64,000 nucleotides of DNA. Origin: an uncultured Pelagibacteraceae bacterium. Its GTDB lineage: Bacteria > Pseudomonadota > Alphaproteobacteria > Pelagibacterales > Pelagibacteraceae. How positions within the stretch are numbered: the first letter of the stretch is position 1; every line of letters begins with the position of its first letter. The position numbers and the translations under genes are program-made. The DNA lies in the NCBI GenBank assembly GCA_902515095.1, contig CABXTC010000002.1, positions 100,713 through 164,712 on the forward strand, read 5' to 3'. Of the stretch, positions 49,747 to 58,805 are shown piece by piece. The notes under the pieces are model-generated. The model was not told the DNA's origin. It saw nothing but the letters and a program-made list of their open reading frames with translations, and did not search any database.

Positions 49747-50597
49747 TGTCTAATAAAAGTTACTTATCTGTCTATGCTAAATCATTCAATTGGGCTGGTT
49801 TTTTTTTGCCCAAAAAAACGTTAGAAAAATGTTCTGCTTTATATGATTTTTGTAGAGTTGCAGACAACATTGCAGATGATAATGAAAAAATAGAAAATAA
49901 AGAAAAAAAATTTAATCATTTTGAAAATAATTTTAATCAAAAAAACTTTGATGATCCTATTATCAAAAATATGTGGGATCTTATTGAAGAATTCAATATA
50001 TCCTTGAAAATTGTTCAAGATTTACTGATGGGAATAAAATCAGACATTAAAGATAAGGTTAAATTAGATACAAAGAAAGATCTGTTGGTTTACTCATACA
50101 GAGTAGCTGGAACTGTTGGATTGATGATGGCAAAAATTTTAAAAGTTAATAAAAAAAGTTCACTCAAGTCAGCAATCGATCTAGGAATTGCGATGCAGCT
50201 TACAAATATATCGAGGGATGTAATTGAAGATTCTAAAAATAATCGTTTTTACATAAATGAAAATTTTGAAGAAATTTTATCAACTATTAATCTTGCTGAT
50301 ACTTTTTATGAAAATTCATTTTATTCAATTAAGGATATACCTATTAGTTTACGTTTTTCTATTCTGGTAGCTAGAAGAGTTTATAGAAAAATAGGATATA
50401 AGATAAAAAATAAAAAAAATTTAGAAAATTATCTAAATTCAGGGAAGATATATGTATCAAATTTTGAAAAAGCCTTGGAGACTTTTCTATCAATTTTTGA
50501 CTTAATTAGACTATTGTTCATTCATAAATTAGATGATGAAATACAACATGATCATAATTTGATAAATGAGGAAATAAATTTAAATGAAAGAATTTGA
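49746..50597 (+). CDS. crtB: phytoene synthase
   Basis: Head-to-head condensation of two geranylgeranyl diphosphates to phytoene. The 283 residues contain the two aspartate-rich magnesium-binding motifs, 'RVADNIADD' (about 38-46) and 'NISRDVIEDSKNNRFYI' (about 155-171). The N-terminal 'SKSFNWAGFFLP'-like segment ('AKSFNWAGFFLPKK') is also typical. It overlaps crtI by one base and crtY by 14. Confidence 0.94.
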   Translation: MSNKSYLSVYAKSFNWAGFFLPKKTLEKCSALYDFCRVADNIADDNEKIENKEKKFNHFENNFNQKNFDDPIIKNMWDLIEEFNISLKIVQDLLMGIKSDIKDKVKLDTKKDLLVYSYRVAGTVGLMMAKILKVNKKSSLKSAIDLGIAMQLTNISRDVIEDSKNNRFYINENFEEILSTINLADTFYENSFYSIKDIPISLRFSILVARRVYRKIGYKIKNKKNLENYLNSGKIYVSNFEKALETFLSIFDLIRLLFIHKLDDEIQHDHNLINEEINLNERI

Positions 50598-51651
50598 TTA
50601 TATTATTGTTGGTGGTGGTTGTGCAGGGTTATCACTCGCATATGAACTTGAAATAAATGAAAAATTAAAAAATAAAACTTTAGCTATTATTGAGCCAAGA
50701 GCAGAATATAAAAAGGACAAAACTTGGTCTTTTTGGAAAGTAGCAACACATAATTTTGATGATTGTGTTAAAAAAAATTGGGAAAATTTCTCTATTAATA
50801 TACCAAAAAAAACCAATCATTTGGAATGCAATATTTATCCATACCAAAGTATTGATAGTGGGCTGTTCTATGAAAAAATTAACAGTAAATTAAAAGAAAA
50901 TAATAATATTTCTTTCTTTAAAGATATAAGCGAAATTAATTCAAAAAATTCTTTTGTTTTTAATAGTGTTCCATCAATTAAAAAGGATCATCGTAACCTT
51001 TGGCAGCATTTTTGTGGTGTAGAAGTTGAAACTAAAAATGATTTCTTTGACGATGAAATATTTAATCTTATGGATTTTGATTGTGATCAAAGAGAAAGTG
51101 TGCATTTTTTTTACACTCTACCCTATTCAAAGACTACAGCTTTAATTGAAACTACATGGTTATCAAAAATGAATGATGACTCTCAAAAAGACTATGACAC
51201 ACAAATTAAAGATTATATTGAAAATCACCTAAATTTAAAAAATTACAAAATAATTTATAAAGAAGAAGGTGCAATACCCCTTTTTTACCCAATAAATGAA
51301 AAAGTTAAAAACAAAATAAATATTGGAACTGCTGGAGGTATGACAAGATTAAGTACAGGTTACACTTTTCTAAATATTCAAGAACACAGTAGATATATAA
51401 GAGAGAATATCGAGAATATTGTTCATGCTAAAAAATATAAAATTAGTAATAAGTATCAATTTTTAGATGAGATATTTCTTAGAGTTCTTGAAAAACACCC
51501 AGAAAAAATGCCTGAAATTTTTTTTAAAATGTTTAAGACCTCTCCAAAGACTGTTATAAAATTTTTGTCTAATAAAAGTAATTTTTTTGAGGATTTATCT
51601 ATTATTTTTAGAATGCCAAAGTTGACTTTTATTAAGGCTTTATTTTATTAA
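50584..51651 (+). CDS. crtY: lycopene beta-cyclase
   Basis: Cyclises both ends of lycopene to beta-carotene. The 355 residues start with the dinucleotide motif 'DYIIVGGGCAGLSLAYELE', followed by 'KTWSFWKVATHNF', a CrtY hallmark, and 'GGMTRLSTGYTFLNIQEHSR' towards the C-terminus. It belongs to the bacterial CrtY type rather than the CrtL or heterodimeric types. It overlaps crtB and lies 12 bases before blh. Confidence 0.93.
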   Translation: MKEFDYIIVGGGCAGLSLAYELEINEKLKNKTLAIIEPRAEYKKDKTWSFWKVATHNFDDCVKKNWENFSINIPKKTNHLECNIYPYQSIDSGLFYEKINSKLKENNNISFFKDISEINSKNSFVFNSVPSIKKDHRNLWQHFCGVEVETKNDFFDDEIFNLMDFDCDQRESVHFFYTLPYSKTTALIETTWLSKMNDDSQKDYDTQIKDYIENHLNLKNYKIIYKEEGAIPLFYPINEKVKNKINIGTAGGMTRLSTGYTFLNIQEHSRYIRENIENIVHAKKYKISNKYQFLDEIFLRVLEKHPEKMPEIFFKMFKTSPKTVIKFLSNKSNFFEDLSIIFRMPKLTFIKALFY

Positions 51652-51663
51652 TTTAATAAAAAA

Positions 51664-52599
51664 ATGAAAAACAAATTAAAAAAAATAAATTTTAATCATT
51701 CTTTCATTTTTTTTTTATTTTGTAATATTTTTTCTTTAACAATTTTAAAATTTGAGAATTTAATATTTTCACCATTATTCTGTTTACTTTTAATTTTAAG
51801 TATTGGAGTTTCTCATGGTTCGCTTGATCATATAAAAGGAACAAAACTTCTGAAAATTTTTGAAATTAAAAACATATATATTTTTTATTTGATATATATT
51901 TTTATTGCCTCAACTGTAATAGTCTTATGGACAATCATACCATCAGTTTCATTAACAATCTTTCTAATAGTTGCTTCATTTCACTTTGGCAAAGAAGATA
52001 CTCAGTTTTTAATAGCTGAAAATTCATATTATAACCAATTATTATTTTTCTTGAAAGGTTTGCTCGTAGTTTTAGCACCTATGTTTTTTCATTTTGAAGA
52101 AACAATATCTATATTCAAATTATTACTTATTGATAATGAGTCTTTTTATAGAACTTTAGGTTTTATTGAAATGAATAACCTTATACTTTTTGGTATTATT
52201 TTAAGTACATTATCCAGTATTTTATTATTTAGCAAAGAATTTGAATTAAAAAAGTTTACTATTTTTTTTGATTATTTTTCAATTTTAATTATAAATTATT
52301 ATTTGTCACCTCTGATGGCATTTACAATTTATTTCTGTTTTTTACATTCTACTAGACACGGTATTACTTTGATGCATGAGTTAGATGATAATGATTTAAA
52401 GAATGGGCTAAAAATTTTCATAAAAAAAGCTCTGCCCTTAACCATTCTTACTGCTACCTTTTGTTTACTTGGGCTTTATTTATTAAATAATCTATACAAT
52501 TTCGATAGTTCAATTCTGAAAGTTATATTTATAGGTTTGGCGTCTTTAACCTTTCCACATATATTGCTTGAGTATTTAATAGAAAAAAATGAAAAATAA
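51664..52599 (+). CDS. blh: beta-carotene 15,15'-dioxygenase (Brp/Blh family)
   Basis: Integral-membrane iron enzyme that splits beta-carotene into two retinals, the chromophore of microbial rhodopsins. The 311 residues have about eight membrane stretches and the family's histidine clusters in 'GVSHGSLDHIKG' (about 47-58), 'VASFHFGKEDTQF' (about 103-115) and 'HSTRHGITLMHELDD'. Its presence is strong evidence that the organism makes a rhodopsin, although no rhodopsin gene is in this window. It overlaps ispH by 11 bases. Confidence 0.92.
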   Translation: MKNKLKKINFNHSFIFFLFCNIFSLTILKFENLIFSPLFCLLLILSIGVSHGSLDHIKGTKLLKIFEIKNIYIFYLIYIFIASTVIVLWTIIPSVSLTIFLIVASFHFGKEDTQFLIAENSYYNQLLFFLKGLLVVLAPMFFHFEETISIFKLLLIDNESFYRTLGFIEMNNLILFGIILSTLSSILLFSKEFELKKFTIFFDYFSILIINYYLSPLMAFTIYFCFLHSTRHGITLMHELDDNDLKNGLKIFIKKALPLTILTATFCLLGLYLLNNLYNFDSSILKVIFIGLASLTFPHILLEYLIEKNEK

Positions 52600-53533
52600 A
52601 GAATTGAAAATATTATTATCAGCTCCTAGAGGCTTTTGTGCTGGTGTAGAAAGAGCTATAGAAATTGTTGAAAAATCAATTCAAAAATTCGGTGCCCCAG
52701 TTTATGTTCGTCATGAAATAGTGCACAATAAATATGTGGTCGATGACTTAAAAAATAAAGGAGCTATCTTTGTTGAAGAACTAGAAGAGATAGAGGATAA
52801 AACTAGACCAGTTATTTTTTCAGCGCACGGTGTCCCAAAAAAAATACCAGAGGATGCTAAAAACTACAATATGACTTATGTTGATGCTACATGCCCATTG
52901 GTGTCAAAAGTACATAGAGAAGCTGAAAATCTTAATAAAGCTGGATATCATTTAATTTTAATAGGACATCAAAATCATCCTGAAGTAATTGGTACTATGG
53001 GTCAGTTACCCAAAGGATCAATTGATCTTATTCAAAATGAAGATGAAGCCAAAAACTATAAAATTCAAAATAACAAAAAAATTTCTTATGTTACACAAAC
53101 AACATTATCCATTGATGATACAAAAGATATAATCCAGATATTAAAAGATAGATTTCCAAATATAAAAGAACCTTTGAAAGAGGATATTTGTTATGCCACT
53201 ACAAACAGGCAGATGGCAGTTAAAAATATTGCAAAAAAATGTGACTTATTTTTTGTGATAGGTAGTAGAAATTCATCTAATTCAGTTAGATTAGTGGAGG
53301 TAGCCAAAAAATCTGGTTGCTCTAATTCGATATTAATTCATTCACAAAGTCAAATCCCATTTGATTTAATCAAAAACGCAAATACGATTGGTGTTTCTTC
53401 TGGAGCTTCTGCTCCTGAAATTCTAGTTGATAATTTTATAAATGAGCTAAAAAATAGATTTACAGTCAGTATAGATGAAGTAGAAATCATTAAAGAAAAC
53501 GTTGTTTTTAAAGCTCCAAAAAAATTAAATTAA
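52589..53533 (+). CDS. ispH: 4-hydroxy-3-methylbut-2-enyl diphosphate reductase
   Basis: Last step of the MEP pathway, giving IPP and DMAPP. The 314 residues have the three [4Fe-4S] cysteines Cys17 ('PRGFCAGVERAI'), Cys102 ('VDATCPLVSKVH') and Cys201 ('EDICYATTNRQ'), and the 'GSRNSSNSVRLVEVA' and 'GVSSGASAPEILV' motifs. It overlaps blh, so isoprenoid precursor supply is tied to the retinal genes, and abuts thrB without a gap. The ispH-thrB-rnhA order occurs in other alphaproteobacteria. Confidence 0.97.
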   Translation: MKNKELKILLSAPRGFCAGVERAIEIVEKSIQKFGAPVYVRHEIVHNKYVVDDLKNKGAIFVEELEEIEDKTRPVIFSAHGVPKKIPEDAKNYNMTYVDATCPLVSKVHREAENLNKAGYHLILIGHQNHPEVIGTMGQLPKGSIDLIQNEDEAKNYKIQNNKKISYVTQTTLSIDDTKDIIQILKDRFPNIKEPLKEDICYATTNRQMAVKNIAKKCDLFFVIGSRNSSNSVRLVEVAKKSGCSNSILIHSQSQIPFDLIKNANTIGVSSGASAPEILVDNFINELKNRFTVSIDEVEIIKENVVFKAPKKLN

Positions 53534-54499
53534 ATGGCTGTTTATACAAAAATAAATAAAAAAGATATTTCTTATATCAATAAAAAATTTGAGATAGAAA
53601 AAATTATAAGCTTTAAAGGTATTAAACAAGGGATTGAAAATACTAACTATTTATTAAGATCAAAAAATAAAAAATTTATACTTACAATCTTTGAAAAAAG
53701 AGTCTCTCAAAATGAAATACCTTTTTTTATGAAGTTAATGGATCAATTAAATAATTCAAAAATAAATTGTCCAAAACCTCAAAAAAATAAAAACGGAAAA
53801 TACCTAGTCAGAATAAGAAAAAAATCAGCTTGTATTGTTTCCTTTTTAGAAGGAAAAGATAAAAAGTTACTTAATTTAAAAAATTGTCACGAAATCGGTA
53901 AAATGATTGCTGGAATGCATTTATCAACAAAAAAAATAAATCTTTACAGGAAAAACTCTATGGGTATTAGATATCTAAATCCATTACTTAACAGTATTAA
54001 ATTTAAATCAAAAAAATTTACTAATATAGAAAAATTTCTAAAGATAAATTTTAAAGATATAAAAACGAAATGGCCAAAAAAATTACCTAATGGGATAATT
54101 CATGGAGATTTATTTATAGATAATATTTTTTTTAAAAAAGATAAATTATCAGGAATAATTGATTTTTACTTTGCTGCAAATGACTATTTTATGTATGAAA
54201 TTGCTATTTGTGTTAATGCACTATGTTTTGACAAAAAAGCATCTAAATTTTTCTTAAATAAAAAAAAGGTAAGAAATTTAATTAAAGGGTATGAAAGTGT
54301 AAAAAAAGTTTCAACTGCAGAAAAAAAATCATTAAATATTTTATGTCGTGGTGCAGCGATGAGGTATTTTCTAACTAGACTTTTTGACTATTCAAATACA
54401 CCTAAATCAGCGCTCATTAAAATAAAAGATCCAAGAGAATATTATCAAAAACTCTTAATACACAATAATTTAAAGACTTATAAAGATTATTTAAAGTAA
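53534..54499 (+). CDS. thrB: homoserine kinase type II
   Basis: Phosphorylates homoserine on the way to threonine. The 321 residues follow the aminoglycoside-phosphotransferase fold: 'GIENTNYLLRSKNKKFIL' for the nucleotide loop, catalytic 'IIHGDLFIDNIFF' and metal-binding 'GIIDFYFAANDYFMYEIAIC'. This is the proteobacterial type II kinase, unrelated to the GHMP-type ThrB of E. coli. Threonine synthase (thrC) lies in the convergent operon just downstream. Confidence 0.92.
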   Translation: MAVYTKINKKDISYINKKFEIEKIISFKGIKQGIENTNYLLRSKNKKFILTIFEKRVSQNEIPFFMKLMDQLNNSKINCPKPQKNKNGKYLVRIRKKSACIVSFLEGKDKKLLNLKNCHEIGKMIAGMHLSTKKINLYRKNSMGIRYLNPLLNSIKFKSKKFTNIEKFLKINFKDIKTKWPKKLPNGIIHGDLFIDNIFFKKDKLSGIIDFYFAANDYFMYEIAICVNALCFDKKASKFFLNKKKVRNLIKGYESVKKVSTAEKKSLNILCRGAAMRYFLTRLFDYSNTPKSALIKIKDPREYYQKLLIHNNLKTYKDYLK

Positions 54500-54921
54500 T
54501 GATTAAGATATACACTGACGGTTCATGTATTGGAAATCCTGGTAAAGGTGGTTGGGCGGCAATTATATTAAGTGATGGAAAAAAAACTGAAATAAAAGGA
54601 AGTGAAAAAAATACCACAAATAATCAAATGGAATTATTAGCACCTATACAAGCTCTTAAAAATATTTCAAAAGGCAGCAAAGTTGAAATTTTTACAGACT
54701 CTAAATATGTAAAGTCTGGAATAACAGAATGGATACATAACTGGAAAAAAAATGGATGGAAAACTGCAAACAAAAAAGAGGTAAGCAATAAAGAACTTTG
54801 GACAGAATTAGATCTACTAAATAATGAATTTGAAGTAAGTTGGAATTGGGTAAAAGCACATTCAACTGACAAATTAAATAATGAAGTAGATTTACTTGCT
54901 AGAAATGCCGCAAACTCATAA
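54499..54921 (+). CDS. rnhA: ribonuclease HI
   Basis: Degrades RNA in RNA-DNA hybrids. The 140 residues have the catalytic carboxylates in 'IYTDGSCIGNPGKGGWAAI' (Asp7), 'NNQMELLAPIQAL', 'IFTDSKYVKSG' and 'NNEVDLLARN'. The ATG overlaps the thrB stop by one base. It is the last gene of the crtI-to-rnhA run and is followed by a GC-rich hairpin. Confidence 0.96.
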   Translation: MIKIYTDGSCIGNPGKGGWAAIILSDGKKTEIKGSEKNTTNNQMELLAPIQALKNISKGSKVEIFTDSKYVKSGITEWIHNWKKNGWKTANKKEVSNKELWTELDLLNNEFEVSWNWVKAHSTDKLNNEVDLLARNAANS

Positions 54922-54922
54922 T

Positions 54923-54950
54923 TAGGGCACTTGGCAACAGAACTGCCCTA
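54923..54950. terminator. GC-rich hairpin between convergent rnhA and peroxiredoxin genes
   Basis: TAGGGCA (54923-54929) and TGCCCTA (54944-54950) form a perfect 7-bp stem around a 14-base loop, right between the two convergent stop codons. It is notably GC-rich for its surroundings. No long T-run follows in either direction, so termination may need Rho or the hairpin may protect 3' ends. It is the only convergent junction in the window where I found such a structure. Confidence 0.5.
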
Positions 54951-54951
54951 C

Positions 54952-55440
54952 CTATATTAAATTATTTACTAAATTTTCTGCTGAAGTTAAGCCACATTCT
55001 TTAGTTTCTTTTTCAACATGAATATTAACAACTGTGAAATTTTCAATAACCATTAAATATCGATTTGATCTAATTCCCATTCCTTTTGCATTTCGATCAA
55101 CTTCTGCACCAATTGCTTTTGTGAACAACAAATACGGATCGGATAACATTTTTATTTTATTTCCTGTATTATTAATCTCTCCCCAACCATTCATTACATA
55201 AGGATCATTTACTGATAAACAAAATATTTTTTCTATTCCTTTGGCTTTGATTTTATCTGCATTTGCAACAAAACCTGGTAAGTGAAGTTTTGAACAAGTT
55301 GATGTAAATGCTCCTGGCAAACCAAACAAAACATTTTTTCCTCCACCTATGATTTCTCTTAATTTGCTTTTTTGTGGTTCTCCATCAACAAGGTGAAAAA
55401 TCTCTGTATCTGGTATTTGATTTTTTATTTTAAGCTTCAT
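54952..55440 (-). CDS. peroxiredoxin (Prx5-like)
   Basis: Thiol peroxidase for hydrogen peroxide and organic peroxides. The 162 residues have the peroxidatic Cys49 in 'LPGAFTSTCSKLHLPGF' and the Prx5-type 'CLSVNDPYVMNGWG'. A possible resolving Cys lies in the C-terminal 'KECGLTSAENL'. The start overlaps thrC by 4 bases. Thioredoxin from the TrxB system would reduce it. Prx5-like members near rnhA/thrB are common in alphaproteobacteria, as I recall. Confidence 0.9.
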   Translation of the reverse strand: MKLKIKNQIPDTEIFHLVDGEPQKSKLREIIGGGKNVLFGLPGAFTSTCSKLHLPGFVANADKIKAKGIEKIFCLSVNDPYVMNGWGEINNTGNKIKMLSDPYLLFTKAIGAEVDRNAKGMGIRSNRYLMVIENFTVVNIHVEKETKECGLTSAENLVNNLI

Positions 55441-56810
55441 ATTGAATTCATTACATATTTTTTAACTTTTTCAATATCATTTGTAAGAAGTTCAAATTTT
55501 TCTTTTCTGTCATAAACATATTTAAGACTATCTGGTAAATTTTCAGTTTTTGAGATTGCATCTTCTATTGCTTTTGGAAATTTGCAGGGGTGCGCAGTTG
55601 ATAATACAATACAATTTTTTTCCAATCCTAATTTTCTCACAGCACCAATACCTACTGCAGTATGTGGATCAACTACCATCTGATGCTCATCATTAATTGT
55701 CTTTATCATTTCTACAGTCTCGTTTTCATCAAGCATCTCAGATATAAAATTCTTTTTAATTTTATCTAAATCACTTTTATCAATTTTATAAGTATTATTT
55801 CTTATTTCAGCCATTACATCTTTTGTAACTTTGGAGTTACTATCTTTTATGTCATATAGAAGCCTTTCAAAATTACTTGCTATTTGTATATCCATACTTG
55901 GAGTATTTGTTTCCTCCACTTTTTTTTGAGTATAGTCGCCACCCGATATTGCTCTGTGAAGTATGTCATTTTTATTTGTAGCCACAATTAGTTTATCAAT
56001 TGGAAGACCTAGTTTTTTTGCTAAGTAACCAGCATAAATATCACCAAAGTTACCTGTTGGAACAGAAAAAGATAAAGGTTGACCATTTCCAGCTTTGAAA
56101 TAAGCGTAAAAATAATACACCGATTGAGCAATAATTCTTGCCCAATTAATTGAATTTACACCCGACATATTAATTGCTTTTGAAAATTTTTCGTCGTTGA
56201 ACATTGCTTTTACTAAATTTTGACAATCATCAAAATTACCCTCAACTGCAATATTAAATACGTTACTCTCTTCATGTATTGTCATTAGTCTTCTTTGTAC
56301 TGGTGAAATTTTATTATTTGGGTGCAATACAAAAACATTTAAATTGCTTTTTCCTTTTAAAGCATCTATCGCAGCTGCTCCAGTGTCACCTGAAGTTGCT
56401 ACTATTATATTAATTTTTTTTTGATTACGTCCTAAATGATATTGATAAAAATTACCTATTAGTTGCATAGCGATATCTTTAAAAGCAAGTGTTGGACCGT
56501 GAAATAGTTCTAAAACTTTTAGATCTCCTAGATCAGAGATTTTTACAACATCATTAGATCTGAAATTTGAGTACGATTTTGAAACCATCGAGATTAGGTC
56601 ATCTTTAGACATAAAATCTCCTATAAACGGATAAATTATTTCAGCAGCTAAATCATTGTAACTGAGATTTTTTAGATTATTTAATTCTTCTTTTTTAAAT
56701 TGTTTAATTGATTTTGGAACAAAAAGACCTCCATCATCTGCCAAACCTTTAAGGAAAACATCTTTAAAAGTAAAATTTTTCTGATTATTTCTTGTACTAA
56801 TATAATTCAT
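55437..56810 (-). CDS. thrC: threonine synthase
   Basis: PLP enzyme converting phosphohomoserine to threonine. The 457 residues start 'MNYISTRNNQKNFTFKDVFLKG'-like (residues 1-20 shown in part), with the PLP lysine in 'GPTLAFKDIAMQLIGNF', the glycine loop 'SGDTGAAAIDALKG' and 'STAHPCKFPKAIEDA' near the C-terminus. This is the long proteobacterial/yeast type. It abuts the SURF1 gene and overlaps the peroxiredoxin gene, so it appears to be expressed with the cytochrome oxidase genes. Confidence 0.96.
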   Translation of the reverse strand: MNYISTRNNQKNFTFKDVFLKGLADDGGLFVPKSIKQFKKEELNNLKNLSYNDLAAEIIYPFIGDFMSKDDLISMVSKSYSNFRSNDVVKISDLGDLKVLELFHGPTLAFKDIAMQLIGNFYQYHLGRNQKKINIIVATSGDTGAAAIDALKGKSNLNVFVLHPNNKISPVQRRLMTIHEESNVFNIAVEGNFDDCQNLVKAMFNDEKFSKAINMSGVNSINWARIIAQSVYYFYAYFKAGNGQPLSFSVPTGNFGDIYAGYLAKKLGLPIDKLIVATNKNDILHRAISGGDYTQKKVEETNTPSMDIQIASNFERLLYDIKDSNSKVTKDVMAEIRNNTYKIDKSDLDKIKKNFISEMLDENETVEMIKTINDEHQMVVDPHTAVGIGAVRKLGLEKNCIVLSTAHPCKFPKAIEDAISKTENLPDSLKYVYDRKEKFELLTNDIEKVKKYVMNSI

Positions 56811-57464
56811 TTAATAATTCTTTTTTCTAAAATATAAATATAACAAAAGAATTGAAATCGCTAATGAAAACCAAGTAAGAGCATATTTTTGATGATTATT
56901 AGAAATATTGGCAGTAATTTTTTTTGGTTTAGGAACTTGATAATTTCCATTTAAATAAATTATATATTTAGAGAATTCTTTTCCTGTAAATTTTAATATG
57001 TCCTCTCTATTTAAACTAAACCAATAATTTTCCTCTAGATCATTATCTGGTTTAAAAATATTCTTTCTTCCTTGTAATTTCAAAGTTCCAATTATATCAT
57101 TTTCATCAAATACATTAATCTCTTGAGAGTTTTTTTTTTCAAAAGGTATCCAGCCTCTATTAATCAAATAATTAGTATCATTAATTAAAATTGGATTTAT
57201 AACTTCAAAGCCTGGTGTTCCAGTATCATTTAGATTGTATAAATAAATTTGTTTCTCTAAATCTATTGACCCTGATGTTTTTATTTTAAGATAATTTTCT
57301 GCGTTAGAGTTTGTTAATTCAACAGGTGGATTTTTTAAAGAATTTTCAATTTCTAATATTAAATTGTTCTTCCAATTTAAACGAACAATTTGCCATGACC
57401 CTAGGGCAACAAAAACTAAAATAAAAAAAATTATAAATACTGAAAATAAAAACTTATGTTTCAA
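56811..57464 (-). CDS. SURF1-family cytochrome oxidase assembly protein
   Basis: A 217-residue inner-membrane protein with a helix at each end (about 7-25 and 190-212) and a periplasmic domain between, the SURF1 layout. Recognisable motifs are 'ALGSWQIVRLNWKNNLI', 'GTPGFEVINPI', 'LINRGWIPFEKK' and the C-terminal 'NNHQKYALTWFSLA'. SURF1 delivers or stabilises heme A during assembly of cytochrome oxidase subunit I. It directly follows coxC. Confidence 0.92.
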   Translation of the reverse strand: MKHKFLFSVFIIFFILVFVALGSWQIVRLNWKNNLILEIENSLKNPPVELTNSNAENYLKIKTSGSIDLEKQIYLYNLNDTGTPGFEVINPILINDTNYLINRGWIPFEKKNSQEINVFDENDIIGTLKLQGRKNIFKPDNDLEENYWFSLNREDILKFTGKEFSKYIIYLNGNYQVPKPKKITANISNNHQKYALTWFSLAISILLLYLYFRKKNY

Positions 57465-57474
57465 AGAATATAAA

Positions 57475-58263
57475 TTAACTTCCCCAAATATAGATTGCAG
57501 CGAACAAAAATAACCACACTACGTCAACAAAATGCCAATACCAAGCTGCAGCTTCAAATCCAAAATGGTGATCTTTATTAAAATGACCTCTCTTACCTCT
57601 AAACAAACATACAGCTAAAAATATAGTTCCAACAAGCACGTGAAAGCCATGAAATCCTGTTGCCATGTAGAATACTGATCCATAAATATGATCTGAAAAA
57701 GAAAATGATGCATGCTGATACTCATAAATTTGCAAAAGAGTAAAACAAAACCCTAAAATAACAGTTAACCATAAACCTTGGATAAAACTTTTTCTATCAT
57801 CCTCTAGAAGAGCATGGTGAGACCATGTAACTGTCGTACCTGATAATAATAAAATTAATGTATTTATTAATGGAATATCCCAAGGATCAAAAGTTTCAAT
57901 ATCTTTTGGTGGCCAAACATTTCCAACAAATTCATTTGGAAATAAACTTACATCAAAATATGCCCAAAACCATGCAACAAAGAACATTACTTCAGATGCA
58001 ATAAACAATGTCATTCCATATCTGTGGTGAATTTGAACTACAGGTGTGTGATGACCTTGGTGTTCAGCTTCAATAACAACATCTCTAAACCACATGTAGG
58101 CACCATAAATTAAAAGAGCAAAACCAAGATACATTCCCCATGAAACATCTGTGTGAAGGTAATAAACAGATCCTAATGCCAATACTAAACATGAAAATGA
58201 AACGTAAATGGGCCAAGGACTTGGGTCTACTAAATGATAATCATGTTTTTTTTCAGCTGACAT
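57475..58263 (-). CDS. ctaE: cytochrome c oxidase subunit III
   Basis: Membrane subunit that stabilises the oxidase core. The 262 residues have seven membrane helices with 'HHRYGMTLFIASEVMFFVAW', 'VTWSHHALLEDDRKSFIQGL', 'FYMATGFHGFHVLVGTIFL' and 'EAAAWYWHFVDVVWLFLF', all family hallmarks. It lies 8 bases after ctaG and 10 before SURF1 in the oxidase operon. Confidence 0.97.
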   Translation of the reverse strand: MSAEKKHDYHLVDPSPWPIYVSFSCLVLALGSVYYLHTDVSWGMYLGFALLIYGAYMWFRDVVIEAEHQGHHTPVVQIHHRYGMTLFIASEVMFFVAWFWAYFDVSLFPNEFVGNVWPPKDIETFDPWDIPLINTLILLLSGTTVTWSHHALLEDDRKSFIQGLWLTVILGFCFTLLQIYEYQHASFSFSDHIYGSVFYMATGFHGFHVLVGTIFLAVCLFRGKRGHFNKDHHFGFEAAAWYWHFVDVVWLFLFAAIYIWGS

Positions 58264-58271
58264 TTTTTGAA

Positions 58272-58805
58272 TTATGATTGTTTATAGTAATCTGTCGAGA
58301 AAAAAGTATACGACATAGTTACGTCTTGTAAATCTTTTGTTGTTGGATCATTTACCATTTCAGGATCTAAGTAAAAAGTCATTATGTATATTGCTTTTTC
58401 TCCAGCTTTTAATTCTTGTTTCTCAAAACAAAAACAGCCTAATTTACTGTAATACTTTCCAAAACTAGACGGTGAAACATTAAAGGTTGCTACGCCTGCA
58501 GTAGGCTCATTACCATAATTTTCTACTTCAAATTCTATTTTGTTAACCTGACCAACTTTCACATCAATAACATTTGACTTAGCTTTGAAATCCCAAGGTA
58601 AATTATTAACATTAGTATCAAATCTGACACTTACAATTTTATTTAATACAATTTTTGGAGCATTATTAGATACTTGGGTAGTTCCACCAAATCCTGTTAC
58701 TCTACAAAATAAGTCATACAATGGTACTGCTGCATAAGACAATCCCAACATTAAAACAAAAATTCCTGCTAATATTAAAGGTGTTAAGTTTTTTTTTTGT
58801 ATCAT
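58272..58805 (-). CDS. ctaG: cytochrome c oxidase assembly protein CtaG/Cox11
   Basis: Delivers copper to the CuB site of subunit I. The 177 residues have one N-terminal membrane helix followed by a periplasmic beta domain. They include 'VPLYDLFCRVTGFGGTTQVS' and the copper-binding 'KLGCFCFEKQ' (CFCF), both diagnostic. Its ATG overlaps the stop of a 41-codon gene by four bases (ATGA). Confidence 0.96.
   Translation of the reverse strand: MIQKKNLTPLILAGIFVLMLGLSYAAVPLYDLFCRVTGFGGTTQVSNNAPKIVLNKIVSVRFDTNVNNLPWDFKAKSNVIDVKVGQVNKIEFEVENYGNEPTAGVATFNVSPSSFGKYYSKLGCFCFEKQELKAGEKAIYIMTFYLDPEMVNDPTTKDLQDVTMSYTFFSTDYYKQS

Noticed and set aside
48286..52599. Carotenoid/retinal genes as a recently transferred island
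   Set aside because: Codon use and AT content look the same as in the flanking genes, and there are no mobile-element remnants or direct repeats nearby.
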